NCBI GenBank assembly: GCA_009363875.1
Contig: CM018690.1
Location: forward strand, 6,002,788 to 6,066,787
Source of the DNA: Mikania micrantha
Lineage: Eukaryota > Streptophyta > Magnoliopsida > Asterales > Asteraceae
DNA length: 64,000 nucleotides
Reading direction: 5' to 3'
In this document: in pieces, positions 35,544-46,447 of the stretch
Layout: each line of letters opens with the position of its first letter
How positions within the stretch are numbered: the first letter of the stretch is position 1
Position numbers and translations under genes: made by a program
Notes under the pieces: generated by a model
The model's input: only the letters and a program-made list of their open reading frames with translations
What the model was told of the DNA's origin: nothing
Database searches by the model: none

Positions 35544-35551
35544 TCTACTTG

Positions 35552-36219
35552 TTCAGCTCTTGGTTCCACTTCCAATATACTATTGTTAAACCTTTTTTTT
35601 TGAATTTATATGTATATTTTATGTTTTCTTATCAATCATATTTGTATACGAATAATGAAGCAGATGAAACATGTCTTGATTTAATCGTGTCTTGTAAAGT
35701 ATTATTGTGTTAAAGTTTTTTATAATCTTAGTATCATGTCCTAGAATCTATTGACATAATACATATGTTATCAATCATTTTAGTACACGATATTGAGATA
35801 ATAGAATGATTGTTAACATAACTTATGTTTTACGTGATTTGGTTGAATTGGACTCTTTTCCATCTCCTTTATAAACTATGTACAAATATCTCTGATAAAA
35901 ACAACTAAAGAATACGTATATAAGTGTCTAAAGAAATGGGTTAACATTTACCAGGTGTTAAGTTTGATAAATTGAAAATAATACCAAATATAACATGTCA
36001 TGATAATAAGTTCTATCTAAAAGCATCACCAGTTTAGTAGCAACATTCACATATTTACATAAAGAACCAATAAAAGTTAAATAAACATGTTAAACGGGTT
36101 TCATATTTTCAAATAATAACAAAAGAAACTTGCATAATTTTATGTTCATCTAAAAGGTAGTTCAGAGGATTTATCATACTTTATTTACGAAAGAAATATG
36201 CATTTATCATCAACAAGAT
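35552..36219. other. AT-rich spacer, no gene recognised
   Basis: Nothing supported. Confidence 0.55.
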
Positions 36220-36222
36220 TAA

Positions 36223-37059
36223 GGGGCCGTTTGGTTGGGTCTGAATCATTAAGTGCTGAATGGTTAAGATGTCTGAATGGTTAAGAGGGTCTGAACCATT
36301 AAGTGCTGAATCAGTTAAAACTGTTTGGTTCCATGCCTGAATCAAAATAAAAAAAAAATACTTTGTTTTTCTTTTCAAAACCCTAGCCCCTACCCCCACC
36401 CATCCCGTCCACATCGATCTTCATCAATTCCCAGTCAGAGGCGCATCAAGGCATCAACCGGAGCTCCCAATCAAGGCATCAGCCGGAGGCTCCCCGTCAT
36501 CTCCGCCACTTCGTCGCCATCCCTATCATGGGAAATCAAGGTATCTAGCCGAAAGCTCCCCGTCGTCGCCCCCCCCTTCGTCGCCAATCCAGAAGCTCCC
36601 CGTCGCCGCCGCTCCCTTCGTCAGAAATCAAGGTACACAAACGTCCCACTCGAACCCCTAAATGAACCACAACCATCGCATATGTTCGATCAATCGCAGA
36701 CGTTTGAACCCCATGTCATCGATGTTCGAACCATCGTGACGTCACGACTTCAGTGGTGGCTCGGCGGTGGTGGCGTGACGGTGGTGGTGCGACGAAGGTG
36801 GACTGGTGGAGCTGCGGTGGCTGACCTGTTCTCTCGATCGGAAGTTGGCAGGTATAGGAAGGATACAGACCCATTTGTGTTGCCTCTTCCCCAGTATTTT
36901 TCTCATTCAGACTCCTCCTCATGTCTGAATGATTCAGACGTTAATTCAGATGTTGGTTCAGATTCAAATGTATTTTTTTATCACGAAACAAACGGTCTGA
37001 ATCTAAACCATTCAGATTCAGATCCATTCAGACCCATTCAGATCCAAACAAACAGACCC
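36223..37059 (+). mobile_element. PIF/Harbinger-like element with gene-like GC-rich interior, TSD TAA
   Basis: 837 bp with ends GGGGCCGTTTGGTTGG and, inverted, GGGTCTGTTTGTTTGG, and TAA at 36220-36222 and 37060-37062. Subterminal 'ctgaatggttaag' and 'attcagatccattcagacc' repeats occur at each end. The interior (36370-36800) is C-rich and encodes a 245-residue open frame from 36325, rich in Pro, Ser and Arg, with no recognisable domain. It looks like leader or first-exon sequence of a transposase gene, or a captured gene fragment. Confidence 0.75.
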
Positions 37060-37100
37060 TAAAACATGTTTAAATGTGTTAGAAACAAAAATAAGCCATT

Positions 37101-37470
37101 TATTTTGGGTTGTAAATTTAATTAGTATTAAGTCTATTTTATGGGTCATAGGCCACTAATGGATAAGTAGAGAAATTTCTAATTGGGCTTATTTAAATAG
37201 GTCCTTTTAGGTCCATATATAATATATGTAATGTTCATAAAGAAGCAAAACAGCCAGAGGTGGCAAACCGGTTTTTTTTAAACCGGTATTTATTTTGGGT
37301 TGTAAATTTAATTAGTATTAAGTATATTTTATAGGCCATAGGCCACTAATGGATAAGTAGAGAAATTTCTAATTGGGCTTATTTAACTAGGTCCTTTTAG
37401 GTTCATATATAATATATGTAATGGTCATAAAGAAGCAAAATAGGTGGAGGTGGGCAAACCGTTTTTTTTT
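37101..37470 (+). repeat. 190-bp tandem duplication
   Basis: 'tattttgggttgtaaattt' begins at 37101 and again at 37291. Both copies continue through 'ggccactaatggataagtag' to 'aaagaagcaaaa' and a 'ggtggcaaaccg' type end, with few differences. Confidence 0.85.
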
Positions 37471-37691
37471 AAACCGTTTTCGGTTTCAGTCAATAAAGTC
37501 AATAACCGATTCCGGTTTCGGTTGGGGTTTTTGGCCGGTTCTGATTCGGGTTTGGCCGGGTAAAGGTGGAACCGGTTCCGCTTTTTTCGTTCCGATTTCT
37601 CTGAGAATCCGGAACCGCATGTACCCACCGGTTCGGGTACAATTGGTTTCGGTTCGGGCTTTCGGTTCAAGTTCAGAGTTTTTTGCCCATC
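37453..37691. repeat. CGGTT/CGGGT-rich low-complexity element
   Basis: Repeats of 'ttcggtttcggg' and 'ccggttc' lie between GGTGGGCAAA at 37451 and TTTTGCCCATC at 37681-37691, possible terminal inverted repeats of a small MITE. No clear TSD. Confidence 0.45.
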
Positions 37692-38930
37692 AAGGATGCA
37701 ATGTGAACTAGAACTGGCAGTTTAAACTTTAAACGGTGCAACGTTTCCATCCAATCTCCAGTATATATATGGTTGTATATGTAGAAACAAATATGTGTGT
37801 CTATAAAAACATTATTGTAATATATCAGTTTCATATTTATATTTCTGTTCCAATTCACAATTCAAATTATTGAATATTTGCGTTTGAATATGAAGAAGTA
37901 TGATCTAAAGTTCAATCATGAGAATTCAAGAAGAAATAATGTATGAATCAAAAAAAATATGCCATCAAGATCATCAAGATGTATACTTAAACTTATTTCC
38001 ACCATTGATAACATTGAACGCTGATTCTGGTAGCACTAATTTTGTGCTAGGCTGCTAGCCAAGTTTGCCGCAAGCTTCACAAAGTTGCAAATTCAACATA
38101 CAAGTTATTTCACATTGACATGGGCAAAAAGATTGGGTATATAAAGATTGTTTACTAGTTACCTTGTAATGCGGACTATGCTTAACATTAGCCACTGAGT
38201 TGCAGATTGTAAGAGACAACCGCTAGAATGGTACTAACTCCAAGCTAATCAATTAAGTTATGCACTCATAGGTATGACTAGCGTTAAATTTTGTGCAAGA
38301 AAGCAAATTAATTTAACATTGACATAACATCAACCCAAATTTTTGGGCTTTTTTTTCTTGTGTTTTATTATAAATGTATAAAACTACTTTCTTTTTTATG
38401 TATGTACACATTCATATTTGTTTATAAATACCATACAATGTCCATGTATAGCTCTTACAATTTCGGCCTCTACATATATCCGTTTTGGTTCTCCCAACTA
38501 AACACATGAGCTTTTTTTTTAGTGTTGACAAGAAAAATATTTATTAAAATAATGTTTTTTTAAAAAATTATTTACCAAAATGATAATCGTTAAAAGAGTG
38601 ATGCTTTTAGATGAAAATTAATGTTATGACATGTTTATTTGGTATTATTCATTGACGGAGCTTGAGAGTTTGAAGGGGACGAAAACTTACGTGTTCAATT
38701 CTTTTTCAATCGATCGGTGTGTCTCGGTTATTGGGTTAAATGTTCGGATCAGTTATTCATATCAAGTCGGGTTAAACAATAAAAATGTCTAATAATTATC
38801 ATTAAGCGGGAAAAAAACTAAAAGAGGCCGTACTTGGTAGAATGTGTTCTAGAATATTTCAACCTAGGCCATAGTTTGTATAGAAATGTGTTCAATCTAA
38901 TTTGATAAAAAAAAAAAAAACCCTATCCCT
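37692..38930. other. AT-rich spacer, no gene recognised
   Basis: Nothing supported. Confidence 0.5.
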
Positions 38931-39229
38931 GTGCTCTAAGACCTTGCAGTGTGCCAAGTGAAAAAGCCGTGGATAGGGCTGGGTTGAACGTGGAACACCG
39001 GCCCCTTGGGGCGTGAATGACTTGGGCGTGGCCACAGCCACGCTTCTCTTGACCGTTTGAACAATTATTTTTTCGACCGTTTGGAGAGCAACGGCTACAT
39101 TTGGCAAATAAAAAAAATTCCTATATAAACCATTCATTCAAACACAAATTTTCACACTCAAAAAAATACTTCTATTTTCTATGCAAAAAAAGTTGTTCAA
39201 TAGATCCCAACCAAATACCAAACCAATAC

Positions 39230-40407
39230 TACAACCCGAACACCCCAACTAATTGAAACCCGAACACCCCACCACCGAATTGATTCTTCAACCGTTCACC
39301 TGTGAATCTTTTTTGTGATTTAAATTGTTATTAGCCCACATTTTGAATCGAGTCCACAACAAGGTAACTACACCTTTGTTGAATATGGTTCGAGTCAACA
39401 AGCACACGGGTTTGCTCAACTAACATAGGATGAAGTTGTACCCGAAACTCAATCATCTACCGATGCCGGTCCAAGCACTCAACCAACACAAAAGCTTAAA
39501 CACAAAAAAAAAAAGTTGGGGATACCGAACCCGTTATGGTAGCTCCAACTCGTCCCGAAAAATGGACATCAGAGGAGGATTTTGCACTTTTGAAAGCTTG
39601 GGTCGATGTGCGGGGAAGACCCAATTGTTGGTAATTACTTTCGTTTTATTATTCTAAATATTTTTAATTATTTGTTTAAGATTGTTAATATTTTTTTATT
39701 TATATATTGTTTATAGGTCGTAACCAAAAAAGACTGACTTCTGGAATAAAGTCCGAACTAATTTTTTCCAAGCTATGGGTCGTGGGGAGTATCGTACAAA
39801 CGATACGATCTCTAGCAAATGAAGGGACATGAACCGAAAGGTTAAAAGGTTTAACGAGATTTATTCCCAAAAATGGCTAACTCGCCGAAGCGGTCAAAGC
39901 GACGCAATGATCGAGAATGAAGCAGTCGATCAATTTAGACAAGAGTTTAACACCGCCTTCACGCTTAAGCAGAGTTGGGAGATTATGAGGAAATGTTCTA
40001 ATTGGGTTAGAATCCCGACTGTTCAGGGCTCGACTTCAAAGCGATCAAAAGCATCGTATACCGATAGCCAAGCCTCGTCGGATGCTCGAGTTCAAATAAA
40101 TCTCAACGACCTCGATGATTAAGAAGACTAGCTAGAGGATTTGACCCGTCCGATTGTGAAAGATCGCGCGAAGGCCGACCGAGCAAGGGCGAGACTGGCC
40201 TTTTCATCTTAACCAATCCAGGATTATACCCAAGGAATGGATAACTTATCTCAAAAAATCAGTGACTTTAACGAATTTAAACGAGAACGTCAACGGTTGG
40301 TAGAGCTACAATTTCTATTCACCAACACCGACCACTTAACCGGGATCGACTGTGAGATTGCCGAGCGAGAGAAGAAAAAAATTCGAAATAAATATAAAGA
40401 TAATTAG
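39230..40407 (+). pseudogene. PIF/Harbinger ORF1-like (Myb/SANT-type) pseudogene
   Basis: Exon 1 (to about 39630) carries a Myb/SANT-like start, 'RPEKWTSEEDFALLKAWVDV', but the conserved continuation is in a shifted frame. After an intron (about 39635-39718), exon 2 encodes 'FWNKVRTNFFQAMGRGEYRT' (39738). A TGA at 39819-39821 then stands where a Trp is normal, followed by the 97-residue frame 'MNRKVKRFNEIY...NLDDLDD-like' (39829-40122) and a degraded coiled C-terminus ending near 40407. Databases often label these proteins 'glutathione S-transferase T3-like'. They are DNA-binding partners of Harbinger transposases. No transposase gene is present. The right boundary may be the GC-rich block ending near 40612. 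Confidence 0.75.
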
Positions 40408-40929
40408 CTATTTTATTTTATTAATTTGTAATGTTTATTTATAATATTATGTAATATTTTAATTTATGATTAATTATATCTAGTTATTTTAATTAAAAAA
40501 AATAAAATTATACAAAATGACATCATCTCCAGCCAAGGGACATTTCCACTACAAGTGGTTGAGTGGGTGATTGTGGTGGGTGGAGTGGTTCCAACCATGG
40601 AACATACCCCATAGTTTAATTGCTAAATCATGATCCCAAGAAACACATCTATGCTCTTAAAAACAAGATTCAAAAGCCAAAGCTATTTGCTTCGTTGGTC
40701 TTTTGTTTTTAAGTTTTCAATTTCTCAAGATCATAACAACATTTTGAATTATAACAAAAATATAATCAATATTCATATAAGACCAATCTAATTACAACAT
40801 GTATTACTCACAAAATTCTTGCAGGATAAGATTAATAATTTCACACTCCATAACTGAACAAGTAATCATACTCAAATTAAATGTAATCATCTACAAGAAA
40901 CCCTAAAAATTATAAAATATTAACTGAAT

Positions 40930-41170
40930 ATGCTCACATGTTTATCTTCTTCTCATCGGAATCACTTTCTTCCTCTTTTGGCTGATCTTCGGCTTCCACA
41001 GAAACACTTTCAACATTATTGCTCTCTTCTACCTTTACATTCTCCGATTCCTTAATGCCTTCCTCCCGTGGGCCGATTATCAAGGGATGAGAGCGTCGGA
41101 CGACCAAGAGGAACGGGATGACGGGAGCGTCGGTCAGTCGGTGGGAGAACAGGAGTCGGGATTTAGGGTA
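40930..41170 (-). pseudogene. Acidic C-terminus-like fragment, unrecognised
   Basis: On the minus strand a short frame rich in Glu, Ser and Asp (about 41060-40935, ending 'EEESDSDEKK') runs to a stop. There is no start or domain. It could be a captured gene end inside a transposon. Confidence 0.25.
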
Positions 41171-41339
41171 TGAAAAGTTAGAATAAAAGGGGGAAAATTT
41201 AGAGGGAGGGAATTAAGAGGGGTAAAAAATTGAGGTTTTGGTTTTAAATAGAAGAATGGGCAATTTTTAAAGTGTAATTCTTAAGTGGTAATTTTTACTA
41301 GTTATAAAAATTCTTGGTTTACTATTTTTTTAAAAGTTC

Positions 41340-41475
41340 ATGTTAATTTTTTAGATGAGGGGGGCGAAACTAATTTTTTTTTAATAAACAACCTTACGGA
41401 CTAAAAATTAACACTACTGGTGAAAAAAAGAGGAGGCGGTTGCCTCCCCCCCGCCCCTATGATGCTTCGTCCCTG
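41340..41475 (-). mobile_element. hAT end resembling the 19595/34800 family
   Basis: Read on the minus strand, 41475 starts CAGGGACGAAG and continues into 'aggggcgggggggaggcaac', like the left ends of the two hAT elements above. The other end was not found, so the extent is unknown. Confidence 0.4.
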
Positions 41476-41509
41476 GAAACACATTGCTAGTGAACTCAGT
41501 AACGGAACG

Positions 41510-42470
41510 TTAATTCGGTTTCGGTTTGGTTTTTCCGGTTTTTTTTCTCACCCTGATGGTAGAAAAACCCGTACCCTGTGGGAATACCCAAAACCCGAAA
41601 CTTTAGGGTCGGGTATTGGCCCGATTATTGGGGGTATGGGACCGGGTATGGAATCAAAAATAATTATTTTTTCGGGTGCGGGTATGGGTAGGGGTGTTCA
41701 TTTTCGGATTCGGATTCAGATATCCAAATGGATATCCGAAATCAGAAAAAAATAATAAAAAAATTAAAAATATATATTTCGGATATTCGAATATCCGAAA
41801 ATTATCCGGATATCCGAAAAAAGTATCCGAATATCCGAAAAAAATATATTTCGGATATCCGAACTATCCAAAAATTTTCAAAATAGGTATCCGAATCCGA
41901 ACTTCCGGATATCCGATTTTTTTGGATATTTCGGACTCGGATTTTCGGATTCGGATTTTTTTGAACACCTCTAGGTATGGGATTAAGGAATACCCGACCT
42001 GATACCCGGCCCACTTACCCGAAGTTATGCCCGAAATAATATCCGTAATGTTTTGTTTATATTTTTTAATTTCGTTTTCTAAAATATAATTCTTTTTATA
42101 AAAGCTTAGAATAAGTTGTAAGTTTATCTTATTATTTTATATATGAAAGCAAGTATCGATTTTATTATTTAAAAATTAATATTGTTGTTTTGAATATGTA
42201 GTTTTAGTTTGAATATTATGAGATTTATATTTTTTTTGGTTTATTTTTTATGGTGTTGATTTTATATGTATTTAATTAATGAATTCTAAATTATTTTTGT
42301 AATTAAAAAATAACATTATATAAAATTAATATTATACAAACATACTCGGAAAATTAAAAAAAAATCAATAAATTAATAAGTATGCCCGAAACCTGTGGGT
42401 ATGCCTGATATTCTATGAATAATTACCCGATAGATACCCGATGGATAATAGGTTAGGTATGAAACACATT
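41510..42470. repeat. Minisatellite of CGGATATCCGAA and CGGGTA words upstream of the SPX gene
   Basis: The palindromic word TTCGGATATCCGAA and variants recur through 41700-41960; 'tacccgaaacccg' words lie on both sides (41570-41650, 41980-42040, 42380-42450). Seven 8-mers match GNATATNC (41730, 41781, 41789, 41808, 41829, 41853 and 41907). AT-rich filler at 42050-42370. Probably a degenerate repeat element rather than a built promoter. Confidence 0.7.
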
Positions 42471-42673
42471 TTTACAATAAGATATGAGACTAAGATTAAC
42501 AATATCCCGTCTGAACCGCGTCATTGTCATTCCTAACCCGTATGCAAACGCTAAGACGAGGAACAATAGAATATTATTATATCACAAGTACATCCCAACT
42601 CTCAATTTTAGTTGTCAAAGAAACCCAAATCCAGACTTTCAATCTTCCTCATCTTCATGTTCATCAATCAGTT

Positions 42674-45600
42674 ATGAAATTTGGTAAAGAATTCGGAATC
42701 CATCTGGAACAAACACTACCGGAATGGAAGGACAAATACCTGTGTTACAAACCCCTTAAAAAGCTTCTCAAACACCTTCCAAACCCCACCGCCGATGAAC
42801 CTCAACCGCCGGCCGATCGCAATCTAGCCGATCTCCAACAGTGGTTCGTCACGATTCTTAATGAAGAACTGGATAAGTTCAATGATTTCTATGTTGATAA
42901 AGAGGAAGAATTCGTCATCCGATTTCAGGTTTGTTTGTTTGTTGGTTTGATTCTTTGATGTGAATTTGAATATGCGTACAAATTGGTACCTTCAAATTGA
43001 ATCAGGATCTAGTATCTTACTTTGGCAATTGACTATTTCTTCCAGTTTTATAATATATATTGATTGTTGAATAGGTATATATTTGGTTAGGAGATTGTGA
43101 TTATACCTTTTCAACTTCTTAATCCAAGTTTTAGACTGAATTAGGAGTGAGGATGTTTTGTTCTCGTATTGAGTTCTTCACAGTTAACTAGAGAAAGTTA
43201 TTGGATATGGAATTGCAACAGTGGATTCAACTATTATTGGATGTACTTGTGCATATCTCTTTAAAATTTCTAAAGCACATAGTGTTAAACTTATGGTAAG
43301 CTGTTCTTTTTTTTTTTCTCTATTTATTTATTTATTTATTTTTCATTAGTTTTTCTGTACCTGTCAAACAGGATCAGTTTGGGTCAGAAAAGACCTGTCT
43401 AGAAATAGGTCATTTTGGTTTGTGTATTAGGATGGGTTCGGGTTCATGAGAGGTTGATTTTGAAAAAGTAGCAAGAGTTGCCATTCCAAGATGAAGAAGA
43501 GTGGAAGACACAAAACACAGGTTGTCACATGGTGAAATATGTAGCAATTTAACGTACCTGTCTAATATCCAAGTTCACCAGATTGAGAAGATAAATCACA
43601 CTTTGATGATTTCAGCAATCAGCATATTAAGTCTATAGTTCTGCATAATTGCCCAAATACAGAAGATAACCTCCTTACAAGATGCGAAGGATCAAAATCC
43701 CATAATGCACCTGATTTTAAGCAAGTTTATAAATTACCAAGAAAATTAGTCTTAATGCAAAGTGATTTTTTGATTATTGGTTAGTTCGGATGTAAGCTAT
43801 ATGCTAATAGTATCACTAATATGTGATTGCTCATAACAGAACAAACCGATTGATATCCATCAATTCATCAATATGAACATCAATTGTGTGGTCATTTCGA
43901 TCATCAATGTGCATAACATTAAAAGCTATCATAAATTTCAATTCCATTCTCCTCAAAGCATAACCAATTCAATATCTGGAAAATGTGGAAAAAATTAGCG
44001 AGAATCGTGTCAATCCCTTTTCGAATTGATAAGGTAAAAGTGAGTTGTTTTGGCACGAAGGCCAAGGTGGTGGAACATCGCAGGATTTCATGGTGATTGA
44101 ACAGCAAGATTTCGTTTGGTTCAGATTTAAGAAACAATAGAAGCAACTTGATGAATAAAAGTTTTCGCACATGTGGTGAGAAACCCTAAACTTGAATCCT
44201 TGATGAAGATAGAACATATGGCTTTAATTAACAAAAGGGAAGAATTGGAAAGAACACCGAACAACACACGATGGACACTTGGTGAAGGCCAGAAGATGAC
44301 AATGGCCATGGGGGTGAAATTTTACACTCAAATCAACAAGAAAACCATGAAAAGCTGTTTGTTTTAATATCAGCCATAGTGACCCGTTGTTTTTTTACTA
44401 CCTTCAAAATATCCCATCCTGACCCCCTAAGATTACTTTATATTTAGTGTCTAAATCAGCTCAAACTTACATAGCTAGGACACGGTTGTCAGGTCTAATT
44501 CTTTATCAAAATATTAATATTTCATGCTCTAAAGCATGTCTAGTTGTGTCAAGTTTCCACCTGGCTGCAATATGTAATCTTTGATACAAGCCTTTATCAA
44601 CATACAAAAGGCAGATTTGCTAACTAATAACACAAAAAGTGTAATGTAAATCCCTATTACTGAAAGAAAAAAAAAACTTTCATCATGGTTTGAAGTTGAT
44701 TTGGAGGTTGTTTTATTGGCGTGCCACTTTGGGTTAGGTGTGCTCATCAGTTTGATTCTTGTAGGCTCAACTTGGTAATTTTTCAACCCAAAGCAAAAGG
44801 TTAAATAGGCCCAATTTCATTGTGACTTGAGGTATTGCAGGTTCAGTAAGTGTTAAAATGCCTTGTGCTTTTTAATGTTCGTAGTCTTAAGTGGTGGAAG
44901 CCATTCAATTTATATATTTAGATATCCTATATATTGATATAGAATATAAGAAACTAAAATCCATGGTTCGCATGGTTAAAAGAAACGCTTTATATGAAAG
45001 TCATTTTGTTTTAGCAGGCAACAAAGATATATAAACTACTGGTTTAATTTGATTATTTACAAGTATCATATTTGAAAATCACTCATCTCACTTGGTGATC
45101 TTACTAGGAGCTAAAACAAAGAATAGAGCAAGTGAAGGAGAAAAGAAACAAAGACGGAGTCTTTACATCAGAAATCGAATTCAGTGATGAAATGATGGCG
45201 ATACGAAAAGAATTCGTCACCATTCATGGGGAGATGGTGCTTCTTAAAAACTACAGTTCCTTAAACTTTGCAGGTACAACCGGATCAAAATGTTAAGCTT
45301 TTAGTTATTACATATTGTGTGGGTAACCCTTTTTTGGTTTTATTATAGGTATCATTAAGATACTAAAAAAGTACGACAAACGAACGGGTGGATTGTTGCG
45401 TGTACATTTTACACAACTCGCTCTTCGTCAGCCATTTTTCACCACAGAGCCACTCACAAGATTAGTCCACGAGTGTGAGGAGAATCTGGACCTCCTCTTT
45501 CCTTTGGAAGCTGAAGTGATTGAATCTGCTGGTAATATGAAAACAAATGCAGGGACTAGTGTAGCCATGCCATTGTCAGTTGGGGATGGTGGTTCAGATG

Positions 45601-45776
45601 TGTATAGACGCACGGTTGATGCGATCAGAACCATAAAGGGTCTTAGGAAAGAAAGTTCTACATCAAATCCGTTATCATTTGCTTCTATTTTCGGAAACAA
45701 CCATACCGATGACACCGGAGATATAACTGATCCCCAATCAGAACCAGATTGTGATGATGCTCACTCTATCAAGTAA
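42674..45776 (+). CDS. SPX4: SPX domain-containing protein, SPX4-like
   Basis: Three exons: 42674-42928, 45108-45273 and 45349-45776, all with GT..AG borders and consistent phase, giving 282 residues. The N-terminus [18 protein letters not shown] and the lysine-rich '[12 protein letters not shown]' helix are the first SPX subdomain. The second ('[17 protein letters not shown]') ends exon 1. The third, with the inositol-pyrophosphate-binding type '[14 protein letters not shown]', opens exon 3, followed by '[17 protein letters not shown]'. There is no EXS, RING or MFS domain, so it is a stand-alone SPX protein. The C-terminal tail is acidic. By family knowledge, such proteins bind inositol pyrophosphates when phosphate is plentiful and then hold PHR transcription factors inactive. 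Intron 1 is 2.2 kb with repeat-like filler. It is the only intact host gene recognised here. Assignment to SPX4 rather than SPX1-3 rests on the C-terminal 'TTEPLTRLV' context and is moderately sure. Confidence 0.92.
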
Positions 45777-46447
45777 TGGATTTTGTTTTCTTGTTCATAT
45801 TTTGGTGTTTTGACTCTTTTTGTTGTATTTATTATTTTTTTTTTTTTCAAATTGTCAAAGTTTACATTTTCCCCCCACCTTTTTTCGCTAATAAATATGA
45901 CTAGATACCATATTCGGTTGCAATATTCGGTGTATGCGAGTATTCCTGGAAGCACAATAGGTCTTTAATCCCTGCACATACGAAATCTAGGTTTCTTATA
46001 TCTTCTGAAATCTTGGGAAACAAGAATGTATAGATTGAGAAACAAATAATGTTGTTGAAGTTTAATAATAGGTCTAGAAAGTTATTGAATATGAAGAAAA
46101 AAAAAAAAGAAAGTTGATCGTTTAAAATACATCAAAATAGCTAATTACGACGTTTTTCTTTAGAATTGAAAGGACATACTTTTAATCTAAACTAAGAAGG
46201 TGGGATTAAAATATATCATGTTTGTATGCTTTTAATTGAGCATTGATGATTTGGTGCAGGTGTCTTTTTGGTATATGATTTTGTGTTTGTAATACAAAGA
46301 ATATATCATTCGAAAGAATAAAGATTTTATGGATTGTTTGACATGTTAATATCATAATAAAAATAGACGTGTGAAATTTTATGTTTGACAAAAATAAATT
46401 GAACTCTTTGTATATTACAAATGCTTTGCTTTAGAGTTTTTGGTAGC
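45777..46447. other. 3' flank of the SPX gene, no other gene recognised
   Basis: AT-rich. It presumably includes the 3' UTR; no distinct poly(A) signal was assigned. Confidence 0.5.

Noticed and set aside
36325..37062. 245-residue host protein
   Set aside because: The frame runs to the end of the TIR element and through its terminal repeats; Pro/Ser/Arg-rich without a domain.
40634..41483. Transposon bounded by GAAACACA direct repeats (40640 and 41476)
   Set aside because: Only the right side has hAT-like terminal sequence; the left junction lacks a matching terminal inverted repeat, so the repeat may be chance.
43919..44309. Overlapping minus-strand ORFs in SPX intron 1
   Set aside because: No domain, several frames open at once, no splice context.
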